Part shown: one piece after another, positions 17,491-27,068 of the stretch
How the letters are laid out: each line of letters starts with the position of its first letter
How positions within the stretch are numbered: position 1 is the first letter of the stretch
Virus record (IMG/VR): IMGVR_UViG_3300042397_002774
Span: 96,927 to 160,926 of that record
From: a virus
Reading direction: 5' to 3' (one strand)
DNA: 64,000 bases
Translations under genes and position numbers: made by a program
Notes under the pieces: model-generated
The model's database searches: none
What the model was told of the DNA's origin: nothing
Seen by the model: the letters and a program-made list of their open reading frames with translations, nothing else

Positions 17491-19002
17491 TTAAGCAGCT
17501 ACTATTTTTTGTGCTAGTTGTATAACTTCTGCTGTTTTAAATGCTGCTGCTCCTCCTTCTAATCCTTTTATAACTAAATTAACGGCATTAGCAGCTTCAA
17601 ATCCTGAGGCTACAGCAGCTGCGGTTAATATAGCGGCATAAACTCCATGAGCGGCATCATATAACGGTGATGTTTGATCAAATGGGTCTTGATTACCAAA
17701 TTTTTTAGGATATGCTTTCTTTAACACATAAGAAATTGCTTCAATATATTTGTGTTCTAAGTCATGCCCCTTTTTTTGCAACCATTGTCCTACTTGTGTT
17801 TGTCCTACAGCTCCATAAGAAAAATAATTAGCAGCTCCATCAACAGCTTTACCAAGTAAATTTATTAAACCTGGAGCACCTGCAGTTAGCGCAAATAATG
17901 TAAGTGGTCCTAGTTCATTTATTTGTCCATCTTTAGGAGATGGTTTTATTGTTGATGCTGCAGATTTAAGATCTCCTAGTATATCTAGTAATCCTTTTTC
18001 AACTCCTTGCCCAACATTAGCTTCTACTTCAGTAATAATACCAGCTAATTGCTGCATTCTTATAATTTCATTGATATTAGATTTCATTTCTTGAATTTTA
18101 ATTTTTGTATTAGAAATACTATTTACTTTTTCTTCTATAGATTTTATAGTTTTATATAGATCTTTTAAAAATTCTTTATAACCTTCGGGGTTATGTTGTT
18201 TTATTTTAGATAAATATTCTAAATATTCTGATAGAGCATAATCTGAGTCGGAAGGTGTTCTTATTATTTGGCTTACAAAGTTAAATATTTTTTGGAAAAA
18301 TTTTCTACTACCTGTTCCATCTATAAATTCTTTTGTTTCAGTACTAATAATTTTAGTTTTACCTGCAAAATATTGTAATATGTTTAACAGTGCTTTTTCA
18401 ATCCTTTTAATATCTCCGGGATTATTTGTAGTATTTAATACTCTATCAGTTCCTGTTATTAAGGATTCAAAAAATTGACCAGTAAATGTTTGAAATTCAG
18501 CCCATGATTTGTAATAAATAGCTTCATCATTAGGATCATAAGCTTGTTTTAAATAATGGTGGTTTAAGGCAGGATCTTTAGCATGTATTAACTCATGTTT
18601 AAGAGTCTGTCTTAACCTTTCAATACCTGTATTTTCATTTCCAGTAACAGTTTTATAAAGTCTTTGATCAAAGTCTTGAAAACTATTAGGTCCCGGAAAA
18701 AATTGTTTAAAATAGGTTTGATTTATAAAAATCCAATTATCTGTTCTATTATTTTTATCATACGTAGAAAATTGACCTTTAGCATTTTTGTCAATAGCAC
18801 CAACACCAATTTCTACTTCTCCTTTTTCACCATCAGAATAGATGTATGATATTTTACCAGCAGACCAAACCTGCCCACTACTAGGAATATTTTTGGTTTT
18901 AATAATCTCAATTATTTCTGGGATTATTGTTTCTAGTTGTTGTCTTTCTTCAGGGGTAAGAGTTAAAGTTCCTTCTTCAATTATGTTTAGTAACTTTATC
19001 AT
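17491..19002 (-). CDS. Metallopeptidase-like / head-targeted protein fusion
   Basis: 503 residues that look like two proteins joined. Residues 1-300 start with the leader MIKLLNIIEEG and contain LKHELIHAKDP (HELIH at 136-140), a zinc-metallopeptidase HExxH motif. Residue Met306 begins MKSNINEIIRMQQLAGI, almost the same as the natural N-terminus of the 225-residue protein at 22691 (MKNQLNEIKRMQQLAGLLNE). The remaining ~180 residues are Ala/Gly-rich with hydrophobic stretches (LTLFALTAGAPGLINLLG; AAILTAAAVASGFEAANAV). It lies between the prohead protease and the scaffold, so it is probably a head component or cargo. The substrate is unknown, and the metal site is inferred from the motif only. 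Confidence 0.6.
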   Translation of the reverse strand: MIKLLNIIEEGTLTLTPEERQQLETIIPEIIEIIKTKNIPSSGQVWSAGKISYIYSDGEKGEVEIGVGAIDKNAKGQFSTYDKNNRTDNWIFINQTYFKQFFPGPNSFQDFDQRLYKTVTGNENTGIERLRQTLKHELIHAKDPALNHHYLKQAYDPNDEAIYYKSWAEFQTFTGQFFESLITGTDRVLNTTNNPGDIKRIEKALLNILQYFAGKTKIISTETKEFIDGTGSRKFFQKIFNFVSQIIRTPSDSDYALSEYLEYLSKIKQHNPEGYKEFLKDLYKTIKSIEEKVNSISNTKIKIQEMKSNINEIIRMQQLAGIITEVEANVGQGVEKGLLDILGDLKSAASTIKPSPKDGQINELGPLTLFALTAGAPGLINLLGKAVDGAANYFSYGAVGQTQVGQWLQKKGHDLEHKYIEAISYVLKKAYPKKFGNQDPFDQTSPLYDAAHGVYAAILTAAAVASGFEAANAVNLVIKGLEGGAAAFKTAEVIQLAQKIVAA

Positions 19003-19006
19003 AATA

Positions 19007-19615
19007 TTAGCATAAAGGACAAACTCCTGTTGCGTTACAAATAATTTCTGTAATTAATCCGTTTACTTTGCTATAGTCTTTACTAGATTGTACTTTTTTA
19101 CCTTCAGATAATGACATATAAGCACCCGGAGTTGATGGTACTGATACTAGATCCCAACATAATAATTCAAAATCGTCTTGTACCTCTACTGTTTCACCCA
19201 ATTGCTTAACACTACCCATACCACGAGATGAAATACCTAATGGAATGCCGGCTAGTACAATTTCTTGTGCAATTTTACCTGATGGTGTGTTTAATAATTC
19301 TAATTCACCCATTACATCATTACCTTCCCACCAAACCTTAGTGATTATATGAGAAACGTTATTTAAGTTAATAATTGATGATTCTGGGTGGTCTAATTCA
19401 CCTGTTGCTGTTCTAGTAGCTACAGGTCCTTTAGTATACATTTCTACTTGTTTTCTAAGAATATTCATAGGATAAACACGACCATTACCGTTTTTAACTT
19501 CGGCTTCTTGTAATTTACCTTTGATACGCATTCTAGTACCAGTTCCTTCTTTACCTTCAGATAAAGTAAGTTTAGCTACGTGGAATGGTGTATGATCTAC
19601 TAATAGTTGTTTCAT
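19007..19615 (-). CDS. Prohead core protease, gp21-like
   Basis: 202 residues, similar in length to T4 gp21 (212). The fold features of the S78 prohead protease family are present: GRVYPMNILRKQVE near residue 46, the His of GELDHPES (H76), and the catalytic Ser in GIPLGISSRGMG (S129/S130). This protease matures the prohead by cleaving the scaffold, capsid propeptide and internal proteins after short (L/I)xE-type sites. It is placed directly before the fusion gene, scaffold and capsid. The C-terminus ends with an unusual Cys pair (GVCPLC). Confidence 0.92.
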   Translation of the reverse strand: MKQLLVDHTPFHVAKLTLSEGKEGTGTRMRIKGKLQEAEVKNGNGRVYPMNILRKQVEMYTKGPVATRTATGELDHPESSIINLNNVSHIITKVWWEGNDVMGELELLNTPSGKIAQEIVLAGIPLGISSRGMGSVKQLGETVEVQDDFELLCWDLVSVPSTPGAYMSLSEGKKVQSSKDYSKVNGLITEIICNATGVCPLC

Positions 19616-19617
19616 GT

Positions 19618-20718
19618 TTATTTACTATTTTCTTCTGCTAGTACTTCACGTACAATATTTTCTAATGTTGCTTTAAATTTATCAAAAGCAGCACCTACAT
19701 CTACTTTACCAATTGGTCTTAATGGGGTTAAAATATATGCGGTTGTTGGTAATCTGTCATCATGTTCTTCTACATCCTCTTCAACATTAAATTGTAATTT
19801 GAATTTTTCTAAAAGAGTTGATGGTAATTTTTCCCAATAACCATATCTTAATACGGCTCTATCACTATGTCTACCAATATTTTGTAAAATAAATTTATTT
19901 GAGTATGGATTTAGAGTATTATTCATCTCAATAAATTTTGCTGCTTGTTTAACAGTGTCATTTGGTTCTTCACCAGGAAACATATTTAATTTAGTTTCTT
20001 GAAGATTTTTTACAAATTCTTTACCTACATAATAGCTATCACCTTTTACTCTAATATAACCACCTTGAATAATTGGATTTTTTTCAATTCTTGCAGTTCC
20101 ATATTCTTTTTCACGTGGAGTTCTTGAACCAGCACCACTTTGTCTATATCTAGAATTAGGAATAATCACATAATCAATTTCAAAATATTCAGGAGTGTTG
20201 TCAATTACTTTAAATTCAATTGAAGATCCAGTATCACCCATATTTTGTCCAGTACCACCATATACTTTGTTAGCCCAGTCTAAATTTTCTTTAACAACCT
20301 TCATACCATTTTCTTTATCAACTAATTCACCTTTCTTTGGTGCTTTAGGAGATTTAGATTTAGCTTTTGCTTTTGGTCTTTCTTGATGAGAATCAATACC
20401 AGATAATTTTAATTGGCTATAATATGATGGATTTTCTTTTAAATGATCCATAGCAATTTTTTCTGCTTTTTTAGGATCATCTGTATGTTCCATTTCAACT
20501 TTAATACCCATTGCTAATTCAACAGGATTACATTGATATTCTTCTTTAGCTTCAGATAAAAGACCTTTGTTTTTTAAAATTTTAACTGAATCAGTAAATG
20601 ATGTTACATTAGTAATGTATTGGGGAAATGTCATACGAACAGCTCTCATAAAGTTAGCCTGAGATAAATTTCCTTCTACTAATTGGTTGTATTGATTTTG
20701 TATACTTTTCATATTCAT
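19618..20718 (-). CDS. Head-region protein with DUF5661-like domain
   Basis: 366 residues. The N-terminal ~55 residues (NQLVEGNLSQANFMRAVR ... FTDSVKILKNKGLLSE) form a helical module. Then comes VELAMGIKVEMEHTDDPKKA ... IAMDHLKENPSYYSQL, which resembles the small DUF5661 family (from memory). A basic linker (RPKAKAKSKSPKAPKKGE) leads to a mixed alpha/beta C-terminal half with no recognised fold. The C-terminus is helical (FKATLENIVREVLAEENSK), similar to the leader peptides found at other N-termini here. It lies between portal and protease and is probably a virion or prohead protein. Confidence 0.55.
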   Translation of the reverse strand: MNMKSIQNQYNQLVEGNLSQANFMRAVRMTFPQYITNVTSFTDSVKILKNKGLLSEAKEEYQCNPVELAMGIKVEMEHTDDPKKAEKIAMDHLKENPSYYSQLKLSGIDSHQERPKAKAKSKSPKAPKKGELVDKENGMKVVKENLDWANKVYGGTGQNMGDTGSSIEFKVIDNTPEYFEIDYVIIPNSRYRQSGAGSRTPREKEYGTARIEKNPIIQGGYIRVKGDSYYVGKEFVKNLQETKLNMFPGEEPNDTVKQAAKFIEMNNTLNPYSNKFILQNIGRHSDRAVLRYGYWEKLPSTLLEKFKLQFNVEEDVEEHDDRLPTTAYILTPLRPIGKVDVGAAFDKFKATLENIVREVLAEENSK

Positions 20719-20725
20719 TTATATT

Positions 20726-20854
20726 TTATCGGCCTTGTCCTCTATATTTTTTAGGTTTTTGTTCTGTTGGGCCATAAGATTTTTTTGCTTTTCCGCTTAT
20801 CTTTTTACCAAATGAAACCTTTTGAGAAGAAGATGATGATTTTGTTTTTGCCAT
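20726..20854 (-). CDS. 42-residue basic protein, head region
   Basis: A small gene whose ATG at 20854 overlaps the upstream stop as TAATG. The product has a Ser run (MAKTKSSSSSQKVSFGKK), a Lys/Ser middle and the C-terminus PKKYRGQGR. About a third of the residues are Lys or Arg. It fills almost the entire gap between two tightly packed head genes, which supports it being real. A small, very basic protein here could be an internal head protein that neutralises DNA, or a minor assembly factor; neither is shown. Confidence 0.7.
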   Translation of the reverse strand: MAKTKSSSSSQKVSFGKKISGKAKKSYGPTEQKPKKYRGQGR

Positions 20855-22014
20855 TATTGGTTCAAGTTTTTAATTTTATTATTAAGTTGATTAACCATTT
20901 CTGAAATATTAGCAACATTCTTTTGGGTTGCTTTCCAATATCTAATTCCATCTTCTCCTTCACTTAATTCTTGTTTCATACGAGATGTATATTCAACAAT
21001 ACGATCAATTTCTTGTAATTTACGCTTTACTTCACGAATTGCTTTATGCAATTGTTCAGATTTAGTTCTATATGTTACTTCTTTTTTGAATTTACCATAG
21101 GACACTTCATTAAGTACTCCTTGTTCAATAATATCGTTTAATTTCATTTCGTATATTTTTTTATAATCAAACATTTTTGAGTTTTTTGGTAGTGTTAAAT
21201 CTGCTACTGTCCAACCCATTTTCTTTAAAAATTTTACTGCTCTGTTCTCACCTTTCTTTCCAAAGGCTTTTGGTGTAGCATAATTTTCACCTGATCCTGC
21301 ACTGAAAGAAGCACCACTACCAGTTACATTTTCCTCGTTCATCATTATTTCACGAGCATATGCTTTGATAGCAGATTTTAATGCTGCTCTTTTTTCTTCA
21401 TCTAATCCTTCTCTTCTTATTAAATTAAATCTTTGTGTAAAAAGTTTAGAATCATAAAGAAATTTTTCAATACTTGATTTCATTACTTCATACAACATTT
21501 CAACTCCTTTAATAATAGGTTGTATCCATCCTACAAAAGCATTAAAACTAGCTAATTTAGTAATTAAAGTTTGTAATCCATTTTCAGATAAATAAGAAAC
21601 TATAAAATTTTTAATAGCATCCGGAGCTAATCCTGACATTTTGTCTATTACATGTTTGGCAATGGCACCAATTCCAACAGATGCTAGAAATTTTTGCCAT
21701 CCAGTAAGATCAGTAATTTTAGTTACTACATTATTGATAGAGGCAACTAAATTGTTTAATCCTAATTTATTTAAAAAATCTATTAAACGTTTTAAAGTAT
21801 TTCGTTTGAAATTATACCAAACATCATCTGAAAAACGTTGTAGTATTGTTGGGTTTGACATTACCTGCCCTATGACAGCAGCTGCATCTTTCCAATCATT
21901 AATTTTATTAATTACATCATCATACTTTTCTCGAGCATATGCTTTCACACTATCCAAGAATGCTTCTTGTAATAGTTGTTCTTGCAAAAGTTTATTTTCT
22001 ATGCTCAATTCCAT
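20854..22014 (-). CDS. Helical head-region protein
   Basis: 386 residues, mostly helical. The N-terminus (MELSIENKLLQEQLLQEAFL) contains repeated LQE tripeptides like prohead-protease sites. Residues 30-210 hold amphipathic and hydrophobic helices (WQKFLASVGIGAIAKHVID). Then comes a Gly/Ser patch (VTGSGASFSAGSGENYATPK, AFGKKGENRAVKFLKKMGW), followed by a long charged coiled coil to the end. A motif like GSGASFxxGxGExYATPxAF seems to recur in head-region proteins of marine phages (from memory). It is coupled by a TAATG overlap to its upstream neighbour, and I infer an internal or prohead protein. Confidence 0.5.
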   Translation of the reverse strand: MELSIENKLLQEQLLQEAFLDSVKAYAREKYDDVINKINDWKDAAAVIGQVMSNPTILQRFSDDVWYNFKRNTLKRLIDFLNKLGLNNLVASINNVVTKITDLTGWQKFLASVGIGAIAKHVIDKMSGLAPDAIKNFIVSYLSENGLQTLITKLASFNAFVGWIQPIIKGVEMLYEVMKSSIEKFLYDSKLFTQRFNLIRREGLDEEKRAALKSAIKAYAREIMMNEENVTGSGASFSAGSGENYATPKAFGKKGENRAVKFLKKMGWTVADLTLPKNSKMFDYKKIYEMKLNDIIEQGVLNEVSYGKFKKEVTYRTKSEQLHKAIREVKRKLQEIDRIVEYTSRMKQELSEGEDGIRYWKATQKNVANISEMVNQLNNKIKNLNQ

Positions 22015-22691
22015 TATTTATAGCCTAACTTAGTTAATACTTGTTCAACTTGGCTTCTAACAGCAGATTTACTAATTTTACCTGGCTCAAACCCTAAAGA
22101 TTGAAACCAAACTTCAAAAGCTCCTGGAAATTCCTGAATGCTGTTGATGTTTTTAGATTTATTAGCTACAGTAGTTGCTGATGCTTGAGCTCTACCTAAA
22201 GCAGCAACATCACTAGGTGTATTGGTTGCTGGGGCTTCATTTAAATTTTTCTCTAATTCATCAACTAGTTGATATACTATTGATTGTTGAGCTACAAGAT
22301 ATCCTGCGTTAGCTTCAACTTCTTTACCATATCCTCTATAAACACTTCCTTCTTGTCTAGCTATAATACATTTTAACCCATCAGGTTTTATGCTTATAGT
22401 ACTTTGTGTAAAATTATCATCCTTTGTATTTACTCCTTTTGATAATCCACTATTTCTGTTACCAGCAAATTCTTTAGCTAATTTATGTAATTCTTTTGCT
22501 TCTTCAACTGATATAGTTAATTGATTGTCTTTAAAACCCCCACCTAATACACTTAAAGTAATTTGTGTGTTTCCTTCTTTACTGGTGTCTTTTTGTATAT
22601 CTAAAGTATCTACAGCTTCTTCTAACTGCGATTCATTAAGTAATCCAGCTAATTGCTGCATTCTTTTAATTTCGTTAAGTTGATTTTTCAT
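22014..22691 (-). CDS. Head-region protein with N-terminal MQQLAG motif
   Basis: 225 residues. The N-terminus MKNQLNEIKRMQQLAGLLNE carries the motif shared with the scaffold C-terminus and the middle of the 503-residue fusion. The central part is a small alpha/beta domain (GNTQITLSVLGGGFKDNQLT ... STISIKPDGLKCIIARQ). An Ala/Thr-rich linker leads to a C-terminal helical domain (FPGAFEVWFQSLGFEPGKIS ... VEQVLTKLGYK). No enzyme motif is seen. It is 1 nt from the upstream gene and overlaps the downstream gene. A head-assembly or packaged role is inferred from the motif and position. Confidence 0.5.
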   Translation of the reverse strand: MKNQLNEIKRMQQLAGLLNESQLEEAVDTLDIQKDTSKEGNTQITLSVLGGGFKDNQLTISVEEAKELHKLAKEFAGNRNSGLSKGVNTKDDNFTQSTISIKPDGLKCIIARQEGSVYRGYGKEVEANAGYLVAQQSIVYQLVDELEKNLNEAPATNTPSDVAALGRAQASATTVANKSKNINSIQEFPGAFEVWFQSLGFEPGKISKSAVRSQVEQVLTKLGYK

Positions 22692-22692
22692 A

Positions 22693-23547
22693 TTATTTAA
22701 CAGATTTTAATTCGGCTACTAATTGATGATAAGTCAATAATGTAATTATATCATCATCTTTTACACTTTGGTTTTTATCTAGAGGTTTAATTAAATTAAC
22801 TACTTCATTAATTTTAATTTTAATAGTATTATCTTCAACTTTTTCAACTAATTTAATTAATTGTTTTTTAATACCATCTATATTGTTGTTAACAAAATCT
22901 TTTAATTTTGTAGTACTAGATACGTTATTAATAAATTCTTTCAATACTAATTTTTGATCTGCTGTTAAATCACCGTACTTCTCATTGAATTTTTCAATAA
23001 GCATTTTATAAGCTAAAATACGAGTGCTCTTATCCATTGCACTATATTCTTCCATTACACGATCTTTAACTTCTTCTTTATTTACTTCTTTACGAGTAAT
23101 ATGTTCAAGTAAAGTTACTTTATTATCAATAACATTAGATGGATCTACAAATTCTAATGTAGAATAAGCTTCCATTAATGTATAAACAGCAGCATGTTGT
23201 TTGTAATTGTTTACTTTAGCTTTAAAGAATTCTTCTAAATTATAATGTTGCTTAATTTCTTTAATTAAGTTATATTTTTCTTTACGAAGAGCAGTGCGAT
23301 TTAGACGTGAATGGATTTCTAAAGTAGTATTGATTAATGATTCAGCTTTACCTTCAGAAATGGTTTTATTAGCTGTTAAGGTTTGATATAATTTATATTC
23401 CTTAGCTAATTCAGATTTGCTAAAATACTTTTTAATTAAAGGCAAAGATGCAGAATCTTTACCAGAAATAGTATCGGATGTTACTTGTCTCAATAAGAGT
23501 TCAAATAAAATTCCAGTATTTTTGTATTTGTTATGTTTTATTTTCAT
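22693..23547 (-). CDS. Conserved helical protein after portal (unknown)
   Basis: 284 residues, almost all predicted helix and rich in Lys, Glu, Asn and Leu, with no metal-binding or catalytic motif. The N-terminus is basic (MKIKHNKYKNTGILFELLLR). It follows the portal gene with a 31-nt gap that holds an ATATTTAT motif. In T4-like phages the genes between portal and prohead protease (gp67, gp68) encode small core proteins. This one is much larger but sits in the same place, so a prohead-core role is possible. I do not recognise the family. Confidence 0.45.
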   Translation of the reverse strand: MKIKHNKYKNTGILFELLLRQVTSDTISGKDSASLPLIKKYFSKSELAKEYKLYQTLTANKTISEGKAESLINTTLEIHSRLNRTALRKEKYNLIKEIKQHYNLEEFFKAKVNNYKQHAAVYTLMEAYSTLEFVDPSNVIDNKVTLLEHITRKEVNKEEVKDRVMEEYSAMDKSTRILAYKMLIEKFNEKYGDLTADQKLVLKEFINNVSSTTKLKDFVNNNIDGIKKQLIKLVEKVEDNTIKIKINEVVNLIKPLDKNQSVKDDDIITLLTYHQLVAELKSVK

Positions 23548-23569
23548 AAAAAGTATATAATCATTGCGT

Positions 23570-23577
23570 ATAAATAT
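23570..23577 (-). promoter_or_regulatory. ATATTTAT motif (putative late promoter)
   Basis: Minus-strand AACATATTTATACGC in the portal/284-residue gene gap, 23 nt before the ATG at 23547. Confidence 0.5.
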
Positions 23578-23578
23578 G

Positions 23579-25441
23579 TTATTTTTCTATACCCTTGATG
23601 TTATCTTCATTTAATAAATTAGATTCTACAGGTTTTGTACTTTCGTATAATGTTACTTTTTTCAATTCAGCAGCTTCTTTTGCTCTTTTTAATTCAGCCA
23701 ATGCTAATGGTGAACCACCCTTATATGCTGTTTGCATTGGGTTTTTATCTTGGGTAGCAGTCATGTTGTATTCCTTACTACCAATTGGATCTTTACCAAA
23801 TGAGCTTTTCTGAGTGCCAAATATAGATGCTTTTTGTGTTGGTCTACCAACTGGATCTTTTTCATCATATCCTACTGGTACTGCTCCGTTACCGCTTCTA
23901 CCTTTACCATATAGTGAAGCTAAATCATGTGGTGTACCAAATGATCTACCTGTTTTAGCTGGATCATTGCCTTCATTTTCAACTTGTTGAAGTCTAAATG
24001 CACGTTTTTTATCCTCTAATACTAAATCACGATATTCATCTACTTGATCATCACTGAATTGGAATATTCTATCGTATATAAAATCTGATGGGATAATACC
24101 TGTATCAATAGCATCTTTAGCTAATGATACTTTTTCTTTCCACAATGCGATTTGTTCTTGTTGATATATAATAGATGGTGGTGTTAAAGATAATTCAAAG
24201 CTTGTTAATGAATCACCATCAAATCCTTGTGTATATAAATGTACTAATGCAATTTTGTATAACTCAGATACAAGTACCTTTTGTATACGTTCAATTGTAC
24301 GAGCAAATCTAATATCTTCAGCAGCTAATGTTGCTTTACCAGTTAAGTCTTTTTCAAATCCAAAGAATGCTTTAGGTACCTTAAGGGCAGCTAACATTTC
24401 ATCACGTAAGAAGTTTACATCCTCAATACCATTATATTCTAAACCTTTTAAGGTATCAATTTTGGTATTTTGGTTTGCACCTCTAACAGGAATAATAAAA
24501 TCTTCAAGTGAGTTTTGGATATTAAAACGTAAGTTGTATTCACCTGTTTGAGCATCCATGAATGGAGTCTTCTTCATTTTATTGGTGATACGCTCCATGT
24601 AGTTATCAACTTCATGTGCTGGTATTCCACCAACGTCTACGTAGAAGATACGTTTTTCTGGAGATCTCATAATACGATGAATTAACATCGCATCTTTCAT
24701 TAATGTATATTGCTTATAAACCTTACGAGCTGGTTCAATAAATGAACGTCCATAAGGTAAATAGTTAGCATCAGCATATAATCTAAAATGTGCTACTTCA
24801 TAATTCTCAAAACGCTTTTTCATGTTACTCTTATCCATATGGATAGTACTTGCTAATGCGTTTGGATCGTATTCGTAATAAACCTCAAATGGGTTTTCAG
24901 GATTTAAACCTTCTCTTCTAGCTAATTCATATGAAGATAAAGGCATAACATTATATACACCTACCTCACTATTAATTTCTAGGAATAAATAAAAATCTCC
25001 GTACTTACACATCTGACGTGTCCAAGGCCAAAGATTAAATTCTATGTTTAAGATATCGTAAAATAAATTGTAAAGTACTCTTTGTACTTTTTCATCTGAA
25101 GAACGAATTTGTAATACTTCTCCAGCTTCATTCTTTAATGTAGTTTCATCAGCAACAATGTCAAGAGCAGAAGCAATAATTGATTCTGAATCCATTGCTT
25201 CGTAATCATTATATAATTGTGTTCTTAATGTCTGATAGTTAATAGCAGGATTGAACATAGCAGACATGCTAGTTCTGTGTAGACGTGTAAAACGGTCTAC
25301 CAAGCTATTTGTTTGTGCACTTCCATAAGCTTGAGTGCGGTCGGTATCAACCACTTTTAATTGGCTTCCACCAACGTTTCTTACGATAACGTCAGTTGAA
25401 AACAATCTTCTCAGCCTTGAAAATAAATCTGTATTAGCCAT
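23579..25441 (-). CDS. Portal vertex protein, gp20-like
   Basis: 620 residues (T4 gp20 is 524). Portal-type features are clear: YNDYEAMDSESIIASALDI near residue 75, YEVAHFRLYADANYLPYGRS, MRSPEKRIFYVDVGGIPAHE, and FLRDEMLAALKVPKAFFGFE. The C-terminal ~110 residues are Lys/Gly/Pro-rich and low in complexity and probably extend past the usual core. The protein forms the dodecameric ring at the capsid vertex through which DNA is packed. It directly follows the large terminase in the same order as in T4-like phages. Confidence 0.93.
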   Translation of the reverse strand: MANTDLFSRLRRLFSTDVIVRNVGGSQLKVVDTDRTQAYGSAQTNSLVDRFTRLHRTSMSAMFNPAINYQTLRTQLYNDYEAMDSESIIASALDIVADETTLKNEAGEVLQIRSSDEKVQRVLYNLFYDILNIEFNLWPWTRQMCKYGDFYLFLEINSEVGVYNVMPLSSYELARREGLNPENPFEVYYEYDPNALASTIHMDKSNMKKRFENYEVAHFRLYADANYLPYGRSFIEPARKVYKQYTLMKDAMLIHRIMRSPEKRIFYVDVGGIPAHEVDNYMERITNKMKKTPFMDAQTGEYNLRFNIQNSLEDFIIPVRGANQNTKIDTLKGLEYNGIEDVNFLRDEMLAALKVPKAFFGFEKDLTGKATLAAEDIRFARTIERIQKVLVSELYKIALVHLYTQGFDGDSLTSFELSLTPPSIIYQQEQIALWKEKVSLAKDAIDTGIIPSDFIYDRIFQFSDDQVDEYRDLVLEDKKRAFRLQQVENEGNDPAKTGRSFGTPHDLASLYGKGRSGNGAVPVGYDEKDPVGRPTQKASIFGTQKSSFGKDPIGSKEYNMTATQDKNPMQTAYKGGSPLALAELKRAKEAAELKKVTLYESTKPVESNLLNEDNIKGIEK

Positions 25442-25465
25442 TTTTTTATTTTAGTATGTATAACA

Positions 25466-25473
25466 ATAAATAT
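25466..25473 (-). promoter_or_regulatory. ATATTTAT motif (putative late promoter)
   Basis: Minus-strand AGAATATTTATTGTT in the 33-nt gap between terminase and portal, 25 nt before the portal ATG. Confidence 0.5.
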
Positions 25474-25474
25474 T

Positions 25475-27052
25475 CTAACCCAATAACCATCGTATATCTT
25501 CTGCATTTCCGTGGGCATCATCTATTTTGTATGGATTACCTCCAGGTATCCATTGCCCACCTCCATACTGCTGATCTCCAGTTTTCCTAAAGTTTAATAA
25601 ACTTGCAGTTGCTAGATCACGACCTATTTGCGCAAATCTGGATGCTGTATCTCTAATAAAGAGACCCATTGATAATGACAATACTAAGTCATCATTATAT
25701 CCGTTTTGTGCTTGCCCCTTACCATGCATCCAAATAAACACTCTTAATTCCTCAAGTAAGCGCTTTGAATGAAAGGTAAATGACTTATCTCGAAGGTACG
25801 ACTCCATCTTTGAGATAACAAGTGGTCTTGTCTTTGCTGATGTAGTAAATCCAGGAACTGTTTGCCCTGAGTCTAATTTTGATAGATATTTGTCAGCACT
25901 TAATTCACCATATGAGCGAGGTGAATAGTATAAATTTGCGTACTCGCGGTCTATAATAGTATTTACGACATCCCAACCGATATTAGCATTTTCCACTACT
26001 AAAAGCGCATTATTATATTCAGTAGCCACCGATACTAACATATTTCCGTACTCACGTGTGCCTATTTGGGATTTAAACTCAGCTACTTGCTGACATGCTT
26101 CTAAATCAATGACTTGGAATGCAGAATAGTCACTTCCATCTCCACGGGCAACGTCGGCTGATACAATGTAGTTTTTATTATAATCAGGATATTGCCAAAT
26201 CCAAAAATCACCTCCCATGAAACGACGTTCAACAGGATCCATTATAAATCCTTCATAATATTCTAATGTTTCTGGGTCAATTACTGTTGCACCTGAGCCT
26301 AAGAAGTCACAATCATATTCCTGCGCAAAATCTCTTGCAGTCATATTTTCTTTTTCATTCTTAACCCAAGCACTATCTCTATCAGGGTGAACATCCCATT
26401 TTAATTGGATAGGAACAAAACTATTTTTACTTAATTCTGCTTCAACCCAGGTTTTGTGGAACCAATTACCTACACCATTTGGTGAAGATAATGCTACGCA
26501 ACCACCACCTGTTGAGATTGTAGGTTTAATTGCGGTATATATTTTATCAATACCCTCAATAAACGCAGCCTCATCCATAATCAACCAAGATACTGCAAAC
26601 GAACGACCAGCATCACTAGAAGCAGAGGTCGCTTTAATAAACGAACCATTTGATAGTTTTAATGATGTTTGGTTTGATGCTACTGGTTTAGAGCCTTTTA
26701 ACCATGAAGGTAAGTTATTGTACATGAATTGAACCTTTTCAACCATGTTTTGTGCTGTTAGTTGCTTAGTTGCAATACATAATATTGCTTTATCTTTATG
26801 GAATAACATTAACCATAAAGCATAACCGGCACATAAAGTAGAGATACCTAACTGACGAGATTTATTAATAATATTGTAGTCGTTTGCTCTAAAGGATTTT
26901 AATACATCTTCCTGAAAAGGATATAGATGAAATAAAATTCTACCTTTAATTGGATGGGTAATGAAACAATATTTTCTAAAGAAATGGACAGGATCAGAAG
27001 CACATTTGATGTATTCCTGTTTAATTATGTCCTTTATATTTTGATCGCTCAT
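25475..27052 (-). CDS. Terminase large subunit, gp17-like
   Basis: 525 residues, slightly shorter than T4 gp17 (610). The ATPase domain has the Walker A-like SRQLGIST (65-72), Walker B WLIMDE (156-161) and a coupling motif around ALSSPNGVGN. The nuclease domain begins at YIVSADVARGDGSDYSAF (Asp300) and ends with NGYNDDLVLSLSMG, giving the acidic residues expected of the RNase H-like fold. The enzyme drives DNA into the prohead through the portal and cuts concatemers. No small terminase is visible in the window. A terminator and an ATATTTAT motif lie just upstream, so the packaging/head operon appears to start here. Confidence 0.95.
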   Translation of the reverse strand: MSDQNIKDIIKQEYIKCASDPVHFFRKYCFITHPIKGRILFHLYPFQEDVLKSFRANDYNIINKSRQLGISTLCAGYALWLMLFHKDKAILCIATKQLTAQNMVEKVQFMYNNLPSWLKGSKPVASNQTSLKLSNGSFIKATSASSDAGRSFAVSWLIMDEAAFIEGIDKIYTAIKPTISTGGGCVALSSPNGVGNWFHKTWVEAELSKNSFVPIQLKWDVHPDRDSAWVKNEKENMTARDFAQEYDCDFLGSGATVIDPETLEYYEGFIMDPVERRFMGGDFWIWQYPDYNKNYIVSADVARGDGSDYSAFQVIDLEACQQVAEFKSQIGTREYGNMLVSVATEYNNALLVVENANIGWDVVNTIIDREYANLYYSPRSYGELSADKYLSKLDSGQTVPGFTTSAKTRPLVISKMESYLRDKSFTFHSKRLLEELRVFIWMHGKGQAQNGYNDDLVLSLSMGLFIRDTASRFAQIGRDLATASLLNFRKTGDQQYGGGQWIPGGNPYKIDDAHGNAEDIRWLLG

Positions 27053-27068
27053 ATACTAATTGTTGTAT

